Part shown: positions 54,770 through 64,000 of the stretch, piece after piece | How the letters are laid out: the number at the start of each line of letters is the position of its first letter | How positions within the stretch are numbered: position 1 is the first letter of the stretch | From: Neofusicoccum parvum | Taxonomy: Eukaryota > Ascomycota > Dothideomycetes > Botryosphaeriales > Botryosphaeriaceae | Assembly: GCA_020912385.1 (NCBI GenBank) | Contig: CP087223.1 | Location: 310,001 to 374,000 of the forward strand | Length of the DNA: 64,000 nucleotides | Reading direction: 5' to 3' | Notes under the pieces: model-generated | Told to the model about the DNA's origin: nothing | What the model saw: the letters and a program-made list of their open reading frames with translations, nothing else | The model's database searches: none | Position numbers and translations under genes: made by a program

Positions 54770-55822
54770 GCATCTCATCCCACCAGCCGCCCAGTCCGCC
54801 AGCACCCCGATCCCCGTCACCCGCTGGTAGATGCCCAGCAACGATATGGCGTCGCCCAGGCGGTGGCCATAGACGAACTGGGCACAGCCTCCGCGCGCGG
54901 CGACGAAGTGCAGGTCCCAGCCGACGCCTGCGAGGGGCAGCCGGGGGGGGGGGGGGGAGGTTTGCGGCGGCCAGGCGGCGCATGCGCTCTAGCTGGGCCT
55001 TCGCGGCGCTGTCGTCGCTGGCCGGCGGCTGGTGGGTTGCGATCGAGAGCGCGATGGGCCAGTGGCGGAGCGGCGGGTGGTTGGCCGAGGGAGCGAGCGG
55101 CGAGGGCGGCTGGCGGCGGGCTAAGCTGTTGAGGAAGCGGCGTGGCCGGTGGCGCGTCTTCGGTGGCGGGTCCGGGCAGATGGCGTGGTCGGCCATCTTG
55201 CCCTGCAATGCTACGCCCGTGCAGTGCGCGGGGGTGAGGTTCTTGGGGGCGATGCCGGCCTGTGAGATATAGTGGCGTTAGTGTGGTGGAGCGAAGCATG
55301 CTCGCTGGGGAACAAACATGTTTTGGTATCATAAGTCCTCGCACGGGCGTAGGGCGACGTTCAGTATCATCTTATGCACGTCTCCATTCCATGCAGCCTC
55401 GAATGCTTGCTCTGCGTCGAAGATCTGCGAGCAGCGCTCGATCTTCCGTATGTCCTCCAGCTCGTAGCGTAGGTCGAAGTCGTCGCGAGCATCATCGACC
55501 GAGTAGTTTTCATCACCGAGGTCCAGCAGCATGCCGACTACGGTGGACTCAATCAAAGGCTAAAGACCACTGTCAGCCGCTGTTCTTGCCTTGGCTCTCC
55601 TCTCTCCGAGTGCATTTACATACGCGCATCGCAGCCGGCACCACGTTCCTGTAGTGGTTCAGCCGCAGTAGCTTCCGGTATAATTCAAAGGCCGTGGCTT
55701 CCATCACTTGTGACGCCTCTTCCGGTATGGTCCCCAGACTGATAGTATCGAAGGCAGCGTTGGACGCCTGGTATGCCATGTCCTTGACTTGGCTGGTGGA
55801 GCGCCGCGACGACGCCATAGAC
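54770..55822 (-). pseudogene. PD-(D/E)XK-like copy C, catalytic residues lost
   Basis: Family blocks in order: SRRSTSQVKDMAYQ, ALYRK-like ELYRKLLRLNHYRNVVPAAMR followed by a GTATGT donor, LIESTVVGMLLDLGDE, AFEAAWNGDVHKMILNVAL, GKMADHAICPDP, then ALSIATHQPPASDD where active relatives have S-I-E-T-K, and finally DLHFVAARGGC and LGDAISLLGIYQRVTG in another frame. Both E and K of E-x-K are replaced (A and H). Frame changes flank a run of 15 or so G at about 54.94-54.96 kb, a likely slippage site. Dead copy. Confidence 0.65.
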
Positions 55823-56255
55823 TACGTCCGAGACTGCGGCGGCATAGACATGTGCGATGCGGCGCATCGCACAGATGTATCCAACGGGTGCAGCGCCAGG
55901 CCAGCAGCGGAATGAGCGCGGGACAGGCGTAGTGTCGTGTCGTCCTCGCCGGCGCCTACAATTCGCGCATTGCGGCGTGAAGGGGTACGCGAGCGCTTGG
56001 CGGGAGCACTGTGAGCTCGGCGGTTTACTGGAGAGGAGTATGGAGGTAGCGTGGCGGGATTGGCGTTGATGTACTACAGGGGACGACGGCGTTTCCTTGG
56101 GCGCTCGACGACGGACGGCGTTTGTGTGTTGGCGCAGGCATCTTGGATGTCGCAGATCCAGGCGGCCACGATATATTGGCGCTGCATTAAGGGCGAGAGC
56201 GAGGGTGAGTTGACAGAGTTGCCAGTAACGATGTTGTTGTTGTTAGGTTGTTGTT
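55823..56255. other. Spacer between copies C and D
   Basis: No gene seen. Confidence 0.45.
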
Positions 56256-56382
56256 GGGTCGGTTCGGATAGTATTGCAACACGTCGGCAGCTGAAGCATT
56301 CATCCGGACGCAAATGTGCAGTGAGAGGAATGTCAATCCCGTCTGGATAAATGCTTCAACTGCCCACGTGTTGCAATGTGGT
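56256..56382. mobile_element. MITE-like element with long inverted repeat (copy 2)
   Basis: TATTGCAACACGTCGGCAGCTGAAGCATTCATCCGGACG is mirrored by CGTCTGGATAAATGCTTCAACTGCCCACGTGTTGCAAT, so most of the element can fold on itself. The left flank GGTCGGTTCGGATA matches the terminal repeat of the 1.05-kb element. The right outermost end is degraded. Confidence 0.7.
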
Positions 56383-56419
56383 TGTTCTTGCTGTGGGTGC
56401 TGAGCAGCAACGTCATAAC

Positions 56420-56475
56420 CCAAGTCCCTCGAGTCCAGAGCGGGTGTGCGCGCCCACACGCAGTCACGTGGAGCG
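56420..56475 (+). repeat. Duplicated ~50-bp block with CACGTG, copy 2
   Basis: GTCCCTCGAGTCCAGAGCGG, then GTGCGCGCCCACACGCAGTC-ACGTGGAG. Compare 53805-53862. Confidence 0.65.
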
Positions 56476-57586
56476 TCGCCGCGGCAACAGCGATGCGTCG
56501 AACGTCAAGGGCCTTGCCGATCTTACATTTGACAACGGCTTCAAGACCGCCACGCTCTCGCAGCTACAGGACGGTGATCTTGGCGGCGGCCTGGACGACG
56601 TGTTTGAGAAGCTCATAGAATTCGAGCAACACCACGGCGTGGTACCATCACTTCTTCGAGTATGGCCCTGATTGCCCCTTCTACGCGAGATGCAACGGTT
56701 GCTAACAAGCGGTAGCCCTCCATCGGCCAGCTCCCTCGACCCGTCCGGCTGGGCTTCCGCGACCACAACTACGCTCCGGCCGATGCCGAGTCTCGATCCG
56801 AGTTCGACATCAGGCGTGAGTTCCACGACGCTCATAACTTGCTACAAAGGTCGGAGGAGTTGGAGGCATCGGCGCAGTACTCCGAGGCAGCATGGAACGA
56901 CAGCGTCCACAGCCGGGTCCTCGAGATCGCGCTCCGCCGGCTGCCCGACGTCCGTTGGCACAACGTGTACGCATCGCCATCTCCGTCTCTGGGTGACACG
57001 ATGACCTCCTCCCCCGGCACCATCTCGGAAGCGCGCTCGAAAGCAAGACGGTTGACTACGCCATCGCGCTCGAGCCATCCTCGGCCATCGAGCGGACCTC
57101 GCCCCCCATCCTCGGCGCCGAATCCACCTCGCGAGCAGCCGCCACCACGCAGCCGCAGTCGATCAACCACACAGCCTACCCGCCGCTCCGCCGGGCGCCC
57201 ATCTGCGTGAGCATCGGAACAAAGGCGCCGGGCGGCAATCCGAGCTAGGCGAGGGCCCAGCTGGCAATATGGGTTGCGAGTCATCTGCGCCGGCTGGACT
57301 CTCTGCGCAGGGCGTGCAGAGACGGGGCCGAGGGCAGCTGCGCAGTGCCGCCCCGGTGCCTGAGCTTCCAACCCTTCCCATGATCGTTGTCGGCGGTGCG
57401 AGCTGGGAGCTTTGCTTCCTCAGGATGGGTGACGAGGGCAGGATCACTATGATTGGCAACCGGGCGTTGGGGGACACGAGGACTTTGCTTGGGGTGTATA
57501 GGTTTTTGTGTAGACTGCGCGCCGTCGCCGATTGGGCAATGACGCTCGAAGCATGGTGGAAGGAGATAGCCGTAGGTCTTCAATGA
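56470..57586 (+). pseudogene. PD-(D/E)XK-like copy D, E-x-K mutated, stops present
   Basis: Blocks: NVKGLADLTFDNGFKT, FEKLIEFEQHHGVVPSLLR followed by a GTATGG, REFHDAHNLLQRSEELE, AAWNDSVHSRVLEIAL, SKTVDYAIALEPSS in another frame, INHTAYPPLRRAPICVSIGT where family members have S-I-E-T, a TAG within NPS-stop-ARAQLAIWV, and in a third frame LPMIVVGGASWELCFL and LGDTRTLLGVYRFLCRLRAV ending at 57586. The E of E-x-K is Gly. Opposite strand to copies A, B, C and E. Confidence 0.68.
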
Positions 57587-58389
57587 CTGTCTGTGAGTAT
57601 TCCTACATGTTCGACAGCTGTTGTGGAAGCAACCATATGCCTGGCGAGCGCGCAGCGCAAATACCCTTTGCAGATTATCGTGTGGCGGCCGGACGACACC
57701 TACGGAATGGCGTTCCTTCGTGCGTACTGTCGACACTGTTTGGAGTTGTACAACGCCATGCTTCGATTCTCCGCTTTGGCCAGGTAAATATAATTTTTAT
57801 AGATGGACTGTCTAGATAAGATGTATATCTTCTTAAACCATGAGCTTTTTAGTTCATTAGCCTGGACTTCCTTGCCCTTCTAGAGATTATATGACCAATA
57901 TAAACTTCAGCGAGATGGCTTGCAGCCCGAGACCACAGCGGCTCGACGATGTCGATGGAATATTCATGCGCCATCCACGATCGAGGCGCAGAGGTTGCGG
58001 TCGTGTATTGGTTCGGTGACGAGAGGAGCTGTGTCGCGGAGTTTGCAGCTTGCTAGAGCGGCGGCTCTCGAGCCCATTCACGGAAGGAGCCAACAGAAGG
58101 CGGTGGTAGGAGGGTGGAGGTTATCGCAGGCCTTCGTTCTACACACAGATTAAATTGGCCGTAATGGTACTCTTCAATCGGTATAGACTTTATAAAAAAG
58201 GAGAATTGAGAAATTTGGTAGCAAATAGATAGCTAAAGATCTAGTGCTAAAGCACTTTAGATTATATATAATAGGAGTAGAGAACGTTTACCTATCAATC
58301 TACTTAATAAGATAGCTATCTTTTGTAGATCAAAGTATATAAGAAATATTACCGTTTAAAGTCGGCTTGCTTATCTCCAACTGAGGAAA
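57587..58389. other. Unassigned, AT-rich from 58.15 kb
   Basis: No gene. The 58.15-58.38 kb part is AT-rich with small palindromes such as AGTGCTAAAGCACT. Confidence 0.5.
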
Positions 58390-59626
58390 GATAATTAGTG
58401 CTATTCTTATCCCTCTCTACAAGGACCACCCTAAGTCGATACTAGCAACCTGCTCCTACTTAAAACAGTTCCCGCTATACGGTATCAAACATCAGGACGA
58501 GACTGAAGAAGAGTACTATCGTAACGTCGTGGAGGCCTATGCTATCGGCACCCTGGATCAACCTGTTCTCGCCCAGCTCGCCGGCATTGACGCAGCGCGA
58601 ATACTCTAACCGCAACACTCACTTCGGTTTATAGCCGAAGCTGAGTTTGTCTACACAAAGTGGAACGTTGCTCTGGGGACCGGCCAGAGCGGCAGGGTGT
58701 TTCCAGCCACGTGGAAGAAACCTCGTGGAGTTCTGGTAACGCCGTCCGGAGCGAAAGACGTCCTGGATGTGGTCTTGAAGGTAGTAATGCCTCGCCAAAG
58801 ATCGGCAGGTGAGTCTTTGAAGAAGCTCCTCAAAGAGGTGTGTGAGATGACTCGGATGCTTGACTACAGGAAGCGCTGAGCCAGAGTTTGATCCATCAAA
58901 GCTTTATCTCGCCGATATCAGCCTGAGCGCGAAAACGACCGCATATGTTGACTTCCTCGGTCTTGCTCATTTTGCTAGTCCCAAACAATAGCATAAGCGA
59001 CAGTCTTCCACCACGATGAACAGATACCACCTCGTCCTCGAACGCTTTACGGAACGCAGCTTCGGATATTTCTGGAGAACAAGCTCAAGAGCAACGCATT
59101 TTTCTAGGCCAGGGATGGCATCATCCAACCAATGTCATCGATGGCGGCCGGGCTGCATACACTTCACAAACACAATGTCACGCATCAGTAGCCAAGCCTG
59201 CACTAATCCTCCATTTGCCATGCCGCTGACTTAAATGGACAGAGATCTCCACGACGAAAACATACCAGTCACGCTCCGAATTAATCCCCCCGCATACCAA
59301 AACATGCTCTCCGATATCGGAGAGGCAAGATGCTTACCCTCCCCGGTGCCGAGTCCAACCTCCCCGACGCCCACCACGCTCGCTACGGAAACCCGTACTA
59401 TCGCGTGCCAGATACCTGCAGGCCGTCCAGCTGGACCAAGGGCGCAGATCTGCAGTCTTTTGGTATGACATGTGTCAAGCTGCTCGAGCTGCAGCGCTCT
59501 CTCTGCGGCGCCGCGAGCAACAACCCATCCAGAGTTCTCGAGGCCTTTCGGAAGCAGCACCCAGACAGGGACTTCTCGCATCCGTCTCGAGATCTGGGGT
59601 TGCTCGTCCCGTTCAGCATGCCGTAG
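58390..59626 (+). pseudogene. Protein-kinase-like pseudogene
   Basis: Read in order across several frames: HPKSILATCSYLKQFPLYGI, then FVYTKWNVALGTGQSGRVF (glycine-rich loop), VVLKVVMPRQRSAGESL with the expected ATP-binding Lys, LKKLLKEVCEMTRML (helix C), AAGLHTLHKHNVTH (region before the catalytic loop), and YRVPDTCRPSSWTKGADLQS, FGMTCVKLLELQRSL (large-lobe D-x-x-S-F-G type helix), ending FSMP at 59626. Several stops, some in CAG/CAA-like contexts, interrupt it and no intact H-R-D or D-F-G is seen. Fungal accessory kinase-like genes of this shape are common; this one is dead. Confidence 0.55.
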
Positions 59627-60516
59627 GCTTCAGCGCCGTGCTTCAGGCACGATCCGAGCGAGCGACCAGATACGCACACCGTGGCTCTAGGCCTGGGTGA
59701 GATGACGATGGAGTGTTACGTTGAGGACAAGGAACGACTGGAGTAGGACATAGAAGTGAAGTGGAGTTGTTGGAGCCGGAAGGAGACGACAGTTGCGGGT
59801 TTGAGGCGCGAGAAGCTGGTGATGGGTGCGGACGATGACCTGGATTTGGACCTGGATGTTACTGGGGCAGGGGAGCTGGATTTGGACCATGTGCCAAGTC
59901 TGGATTGAACACATACCAAGACCTACCTTCCCAGGCCCTATCGCCAAGGCAGCCTTGACTCTCCCATAGATGCGCGTACGTTCACCCGGGGACGCCGTAG
60001 GCTGGCCCTTGGCCCTCCGATAATACCGTGTGGATGTGTGGATGACGGGTGGGACCTAGTCGTCTGGCCAGCTCAGGATCAGCGGGTGGCTCGGGCGGGA
60101 CACTTCGCGGGCGAAGCTCGGGGCTGTGTGATGACAATGGGGATATAAGGCGCGGTTGGAAGAATGTCCGGGTTCAAGCAGCAGCGGGATGGCTGAATGA
60201 CGAGCGCGGGCCACGGCGTCTTCCGCGCGTTGGAGAGCCGTGGCGAGGCAGCACCTGCGGACGCGGTAGGACAATCATTCCAGCGCGTCGAACGAGACCG
60301 CACCGCGTCAACCCACCACGCCCGTCGTCGTCTCTACTGCTCCCGCCCGCCACAAGCACACCAGTCCTCGTCGTCGACGAAGGCAGCCGGCGTCGCGCCG
60401 CCACCGCCACTCGCGCCAAACGAAGACGCCGCAACGTCGAAGCTCCGCCGCCTCTTCCGGCCGCGGACGGGCTCGTCGTCGTCGCGCTTGCGCTTCCGGG
60501 GGCCGGTGCTGCGGGA
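59627..60516. other. Unassigned stretch
   Basis: No motif-bearing frame; includes the 3' flank of the HNH gene and hairpin repeat copy 5. Confidence 0.45.
59925..59962 (+). repeat. Dispersed hairpin repeat, copy 5
   Basis: ACCTTCCCAGGCCCTATCG, then CCAAGGCAGCCTTGACTC. Diverged in the first arm but the second arm is conserved. Confidence 0.5.
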
Positions 60517-61547
60517 CTAGGAGCGCGCGGGCGCAGGGAAGCCGAGCGCCTTGCAGCGGGCGGCGGGCAGCTCGAGCGTGCGCGGCTCGCCGTTTTGCAC
60601 CACCGTCAGGACGCGCGGCACGCCCTGCGCCAGGAAGTGCGTCGTGTACGCGAAGACGGTCCAGGCGAAGCGCGCGAAGAGGCACTGGATAGAGACGGCG
60701 CGCAGTGGCTGGAGCGCGACGCTGTGGTATAGATCGACTATCTCGGGCGAGCTGCCGTCGGCGAAGACGTGGACTGCAAAGAAACTGGGTGGGGCGCCGA
60801 CCGGGGAACGAGGGCGATGCGCTTCTGGTCGAAGAGGGTGTGGACGTCGGAGCGGAGGAGGATGGCGTTGCGCGGGTCGTCGATGTCGCTGATGTCGGGC
60901 CGTACGGGGTTGGTGTAGCGGAACATGGCGTTCTCCTCGAACCAAGCGGCCTCGCTGCGCGGGACTAGGTGCGCGTGCTCGGTACCTTCGACGTGTGCAG
61001 TGATGCGGCAGGAGACATCGCGCGCCATTAGCGCTTCGGTTGGACCGCTTTGGCGCGGCAGCCGGCGGGTGGAGGGGGCGGCGGCGATGGCAGCGGCCGC
61101 CTGCGTCCACGACACGGGAAGGCCGCTGTGGGGAAAGCGCCAGTGGGCGAACGACGGCACAACCGGGTATCTCTCTGCGCGGGCATTGTGTTAGTGGGCG
61201 ACCAGCGGCGGGGTTGGTTGCTGCTTACCGGTAGCGTCATCAGACACGCGGAAGTAGTATTCCTCGGCGCGCAGCAGGTCGTCGGGTTCGTAGGACACGC
61301 GCGGTCCGGTCCTGGTGCTGGTAAAGAAGCCATCCCAGCGGTTGTTGGCGCAGGTGGCACATGCGACGCGGGCGGTCTCGTGGTGGATTCCGGCCGCGCC
61401 AACGCCGTCAAAGGCGGGCAGGACGAGGATGATGTTGTGTTTGTTGCTATAGCCCGGGTGGCGGAAGATGATCCTGCAGGAGGAATGCAGCTGCCGACCG
61501 TCAGGATGGCTAGGGGCTGAGTACTGCGCGCGCGCGTGGGCAACCAT
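60517..61547 (-). pseudogene. Fungal HNH_2-type endonuclease-like gene with a one-base frameshift
   Basis: Exon 1 (61547-61229) includes IIFRHPGYSNKHNIIL and CATCANNRWDGFF; intron 61228-61175 (branch CACTAAC) joins in phase to exon 2, giving ERYPVVPSFAHWRFP. The HNH core follows: CRITAHVEGTEHAHLVPRSE, AAWFEENAMFRY, then DPRNAILLRSDVHTLFDQK and RIALVPR. At about 60.80 kb the frame must shift by one base to reach FFAVHVFADGSSPEIVDLYH, VSIQCLFARFAWTVFAY and the end at 60517. Cys and His positions of the core are kept. A single indel or a sequencing error near the C-terminus would account for the break, so the gene may be functional. Confidence 0.7.
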
Positions 61548-61997
61548 CGACGGTGGTGGTGGTGGTTGTGGTGTTGTTATTGTTGTTGCTGTTAACGCGC
61601 AGGCCAAGAGACGTAAACGACGTGGTACAACGTCGGGGCTTCGCGACACCCGGAGGAAGTGGCTGAAGCTTGCAAGACAACATTATTACGCCGCCAGCGT
61701 GGGCCAACTGTTACTACCACTGCCACCCAGCCTCTCGAGCCAACTGCCGGTGGGGATGCGGAGAGACGGTTGGGGAAAGACGTAGCGGAAATAAAAAGAT
61801 AGGCCCCTACCCCACACTCTTGACGGCCCGGCCCGGCCCAGCATGTCGATCAGGCCGGCGCCAGTTGCACGCCACCGTCTAGTAGTACTGGTAGCGTTGT
61901 AGAGGTTTTGGTGGTGCAGGGTCGCTGACCCTTACAAGACGACGCGACGAAACATAGTTGGAGCATTTTGGAGAGTATGGCAATGGTCAAAATTCAA
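61548..61997. other. Upstream region of the HNH gene
   Basis: GGT/GTT microsatellite-like DNA at 61.55-61.6 kb; otherwise nothing recognised. Confidence 0.45.
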
Positions 61998-62275
61998 TCA
62001 AAAGTGTAACTTCAGATAGGTCTCTTCTAATTCAATCACCCGCATCTCGTCTTTGGCGCACTCGTTTACCTCGTCTTTAATTGGAGACATGCGCTCCTCA
62101 AGCTTACCTCCATCTCGCTCTTAGTCAGATCCAGGGCGCTTCCAAAATCATCATGTATCTCATCATTTAACTCGGCTAATCGCTCATCTATCTTCTTCTC
62201 AAGGCCTACCATTGTTCTGTCATCCCAGCTTTTATCCGCGTTGACCGATTCGTCCACTGTCAGCTCAAAATGAGC
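61998..62275 (-). pseudogene. Coiled-coil / YDEL-linker family fragment (copy 4)
   Basis: LEKKIDERLAELNDEIHDDF and GSALDLTKSEME, then after a frame change KLEERMSPIKDEVNECAKDE and MRVIELEETYLKLHF. The periodic Leu/Ile and charge pattern matches the helical tail of the 44951 gene. The N-terminal domain is absent. Confidence 0.45.
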
Positions 62276-62474
62276 TCGGCTGGCTGGGCTGGGCGCGCAA
62301 TCTCCCGGACCCAGCGGTCTGCAGCGACGAATGAAAGTATGACTGTAAGGGGACGAGGTCGTCGTGGGGATGCGAGATGACCTGCAGGAACAATGGGTTT
62401 CGTTAGCGGACGGAGCAGGCAGACCGAAACCATGGAAATCGCAGCCCCCACTGCAGTGCTGCCGGCAGTGGGAA

Positions 62475-62510
62475 CCCCGCCCACCCAGGCTTCAAGAGCA
62501 GCCTTGGCTC
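62475..62510 (+). repeat. Dispersed hairpin repeat, copy 6
   Basis: CCCCGCCCACCCAGGCTTC, AAGAGCAGCCTTGGCTC: the most compact copy, with stem CC-AGGCT / AGCCTTGG and a loop of about nine bases. Confidence 0.65.
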
Positions 62511-62685
62511 TCGAAACGGCCGTACCCATGATGTCAAACCTCGACACCGAGTGGAAACCGGCGTGCCTTGCGAATGTCTAGCAACCGGTTCGGCGTGGTG
62601 GTCGAGCAACGCGGCAGCCCGAGTCGGGCCCCTGTGGACACAGCCGGTCGGTGGGCCGCGGACTGCGTCCGGGCGCGTGAACTTA

Positions 62686-62727
62686 CCCTCCCTCCCTCCG
62701 GGCTTTGAAATGAGCAGCCCTGGCTCG
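62686..62727 (+). repeat. Dispersed hairpin repeat, copy 7
   Basis: CCCTCCCTCCCTCCGGGCTTT, GAAATGAGCAGCCCTGGCTC. Lies about 200 bp from copy 6 in the same orientation. Confidence 0.55.
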
Positions 62728-62750
62728 ATGCGAAGAGCTGGGTGTGGGAA

Positions 62751-62834
62751 GATGCTTACCTGGAGGGCTGTTGATGGGATGTGGGCGAGGAGGATGCTTA
62801 CTTCGAGGGCTGTTGATGGAATGTGGGCGAAGAA
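62751..62834 (+). repeat. Two 42-bp tandem repeats
   Basis: GATGCTTAC, GAGGGCTGTTGATGG and ATGTGGGCGA recur at exactly 42-bp spacing (62751-62792 and 62793-62834). Non-coding. Confidence 0.75.
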
Positions 62835-63354
62835 GGACGAGTCGGAGGGGAGAAGCGAAAGCGGAGAAGCGGAGAAGTGTCGTGGAGGGGATTACATAAG
62901 GAGGTAGTCAGCGCGACCTCCGCTTCTCCACACAACACCACCGCCATCGCTGTCGCTCTCACCTCTCCCCGCAACGCCGTTCATCGCAGTCCCTCTCTCT
63001 CAATTTCCCGTCTTCCGTCACCCGACTTTGCCCCGCACCTCCCGTCTCCCGTCTCCCGCCACGTTCTCGCCGGCCGGCACTCTCCCTCGCCCCGGGAGAC
63101 GAGAGTCCGCACCGTAGAACCCCATATCTCCAATATTAAAATTGGCCAATTCAATGTCTACATTTCAACTCATCCGATTCGACTCGTATATTCCAACCAG
63201 TGTAGTTCGACTCGTTTGGTACGACTCGTATGCTTACACACTCAGGTATTCTAATCAATACCGTATTTTTCGTCTCTTATAAATTCATAATAGTAGAGTA
63301 GTAATACCAGCTCAGAGTATTGGTACAAATGTTAATCTTCAGACTTTGTTAATC
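62835..63354. other. Upstream region of the right-edge regulator
   Basis: TTCGACTCGT occurs three times between 63.17 and 63.23 kb in slightly varied form. No gene. Confidence 0.45.
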
Positions 63355-64000
63355 ATGTCCACTTCTAGCAATGCCAAATTTCGAACATTGAACAAGACCT
63401 CGGGTCCTAGACCTATTGCAAAGAAACGGCAGTTATTATGGAGAAAGAGGGCTTCAAACGCATGCCAAAATTGCAGAGTTCGGAAGGTCAGATGCAATGT
63501 CGTACCGCATGGTGCGCCTTGCACACACTGCCGTCTGGACAAAGTCGAGTGTGTGGTGTTTGAGCGCCGGAACAGAAGGTGAGTTTGCAGCGGATGTGCA
63601 CACCACCAGCATTTCCCAACCTTTCTCACATGGCTTAGGAAATGGCACGAAGGCACTGTCTCAACCAAAGGCATTGCAGCACCAAGAATCTCACAGTCAG
63701 ACGTCGCAATCCAGGATTGTACAGCCGACGTCGGCGATGGACCCACCGATTCCCATTCCGTGCTTGAAGCCTCGCTGCGCCGCCTTGATGTATTGAACGG
63801 TCTGGATGGCCGTTCATCAGCCCACATCATATCGAATCTACCCCCTTTCGTCAAGCCGTTACCAGCAATACTGGGGCCGGATGAAGTCACGTATTTGGAG
63901 AGCAAAAGAGCGCTTGCAATTCCTGCAGCTTCACTCAGAAGCGAGCTCCTGCGTGGCGCGGTAGACTTCGTGCTCCCACACCTGCCGATTCTAAATCAGA
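63355..64000 (+). CDS. Zn2Cys6 transcription factor, 5' part (runs off right edge)
   Basis: Start at 63355 (MSTSSNAKFRTLNK). Exon 1 ends 63578; intron 63579-63638 is GT..AG; exon 2 continues past 64000. The zinc cluster is ACQNCRVRKVRC, then GAPCTHCRLDKVEC, spacing x2-x6-x8-x2-x6. After splicing the frame reads KWHEGTVSTKGIAAPRIS, then SNLPPFVKPLPAILGPDEV, TYLESKRALAIP and VDFVLPHLPILNQ, as in the region before the fungal-specific regulator domain of cutinase-regulator-like (CTF1-type) proteins. It is likely an intact nuclear regulator; its C-terminal domain lies outside the window. Confidence 0.82.

Overview
The window is nuclear DNA of a filamentous ascomycete (Pezizomycotina). Genes carry short GT..AG introns (about 48-135 nt, often with CTRAY branch points). 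Zn2Cys6 regulators, a HET-domain gene and a UbiA-type secondary-metabolite prenyltransferase are present. AT-rich degenerate blocks and stop codons of the kind C-to-T mutation creates suggest repeat-induced point mutation (RIP). No rRNA, tRNA, CRISPR array, PKS, NRPS or terpene cyclase gene was found. The species cannot be named from the sequence alone.

Layout. 0-13 kb is a decayed margin: the 5' part of a Zn2Cys6 regulator running off the left edge, a MITE, a coiled-coil gene remnant, an intact class-C beta-lactamase-like serine hydrolase, a solo LTR with target-site duplication, remnants of an alpha/beta hydrolase and an FAD monooxygenase, a LINE tail, and a regulator with two tandem Zn2Cys6 domains whose body is broken by an AT-rich block. 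13.9-35.9 kb is a secondary-metabolite gene cluster. In order it holds an AflR-type regulator fragment without a DNA-binding domain, an IPNS-like 2OG-Fe(II) oxygenase, an NAD-epimerase-type reductase, a TauD-type dioxygenase, a UbiA prenyltransferase, a Baeyer-Villiger monooxygenase, a classical SDR, an O-methyltransferase, an intact AflR-type Zn2Cys6 regulator, an NmrA-like protein and a second TauD-type dioxygenase with a possible mitochondrial presequence. The gene set would suit prenylation of an aromatic acceptor, ring oxidation, redox tailoring and methylation, i.e. meroterpenoid-type chemistry, but the enzymes making and cyclising the scaffold are absent. Copies of one dispersed repeat lie in opposite orientation at 20.5 and 36.2 kb, bracketing the prenyltransferase-to-second-TauD core.

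37-63 kb is an accessory, nuclease-rich island. It has five copies of a fungal PD-(D/E)XK-like family (one intact, four in graded decay), four relatives of a coiled-coil family with a proline-rich YDEL-type linker, one or two HNH-type genes, a HET gene with one in-frame TAA, a protein-kinase-like pseudogene, and dispersed short hairpin repeats. The right edge holds the start of another Zn2Cys6 regulator.

Exon joins were worked out by eye from splice consensus, reading frame and family motifs. Family names rest on motif recognition; no database search was possible.
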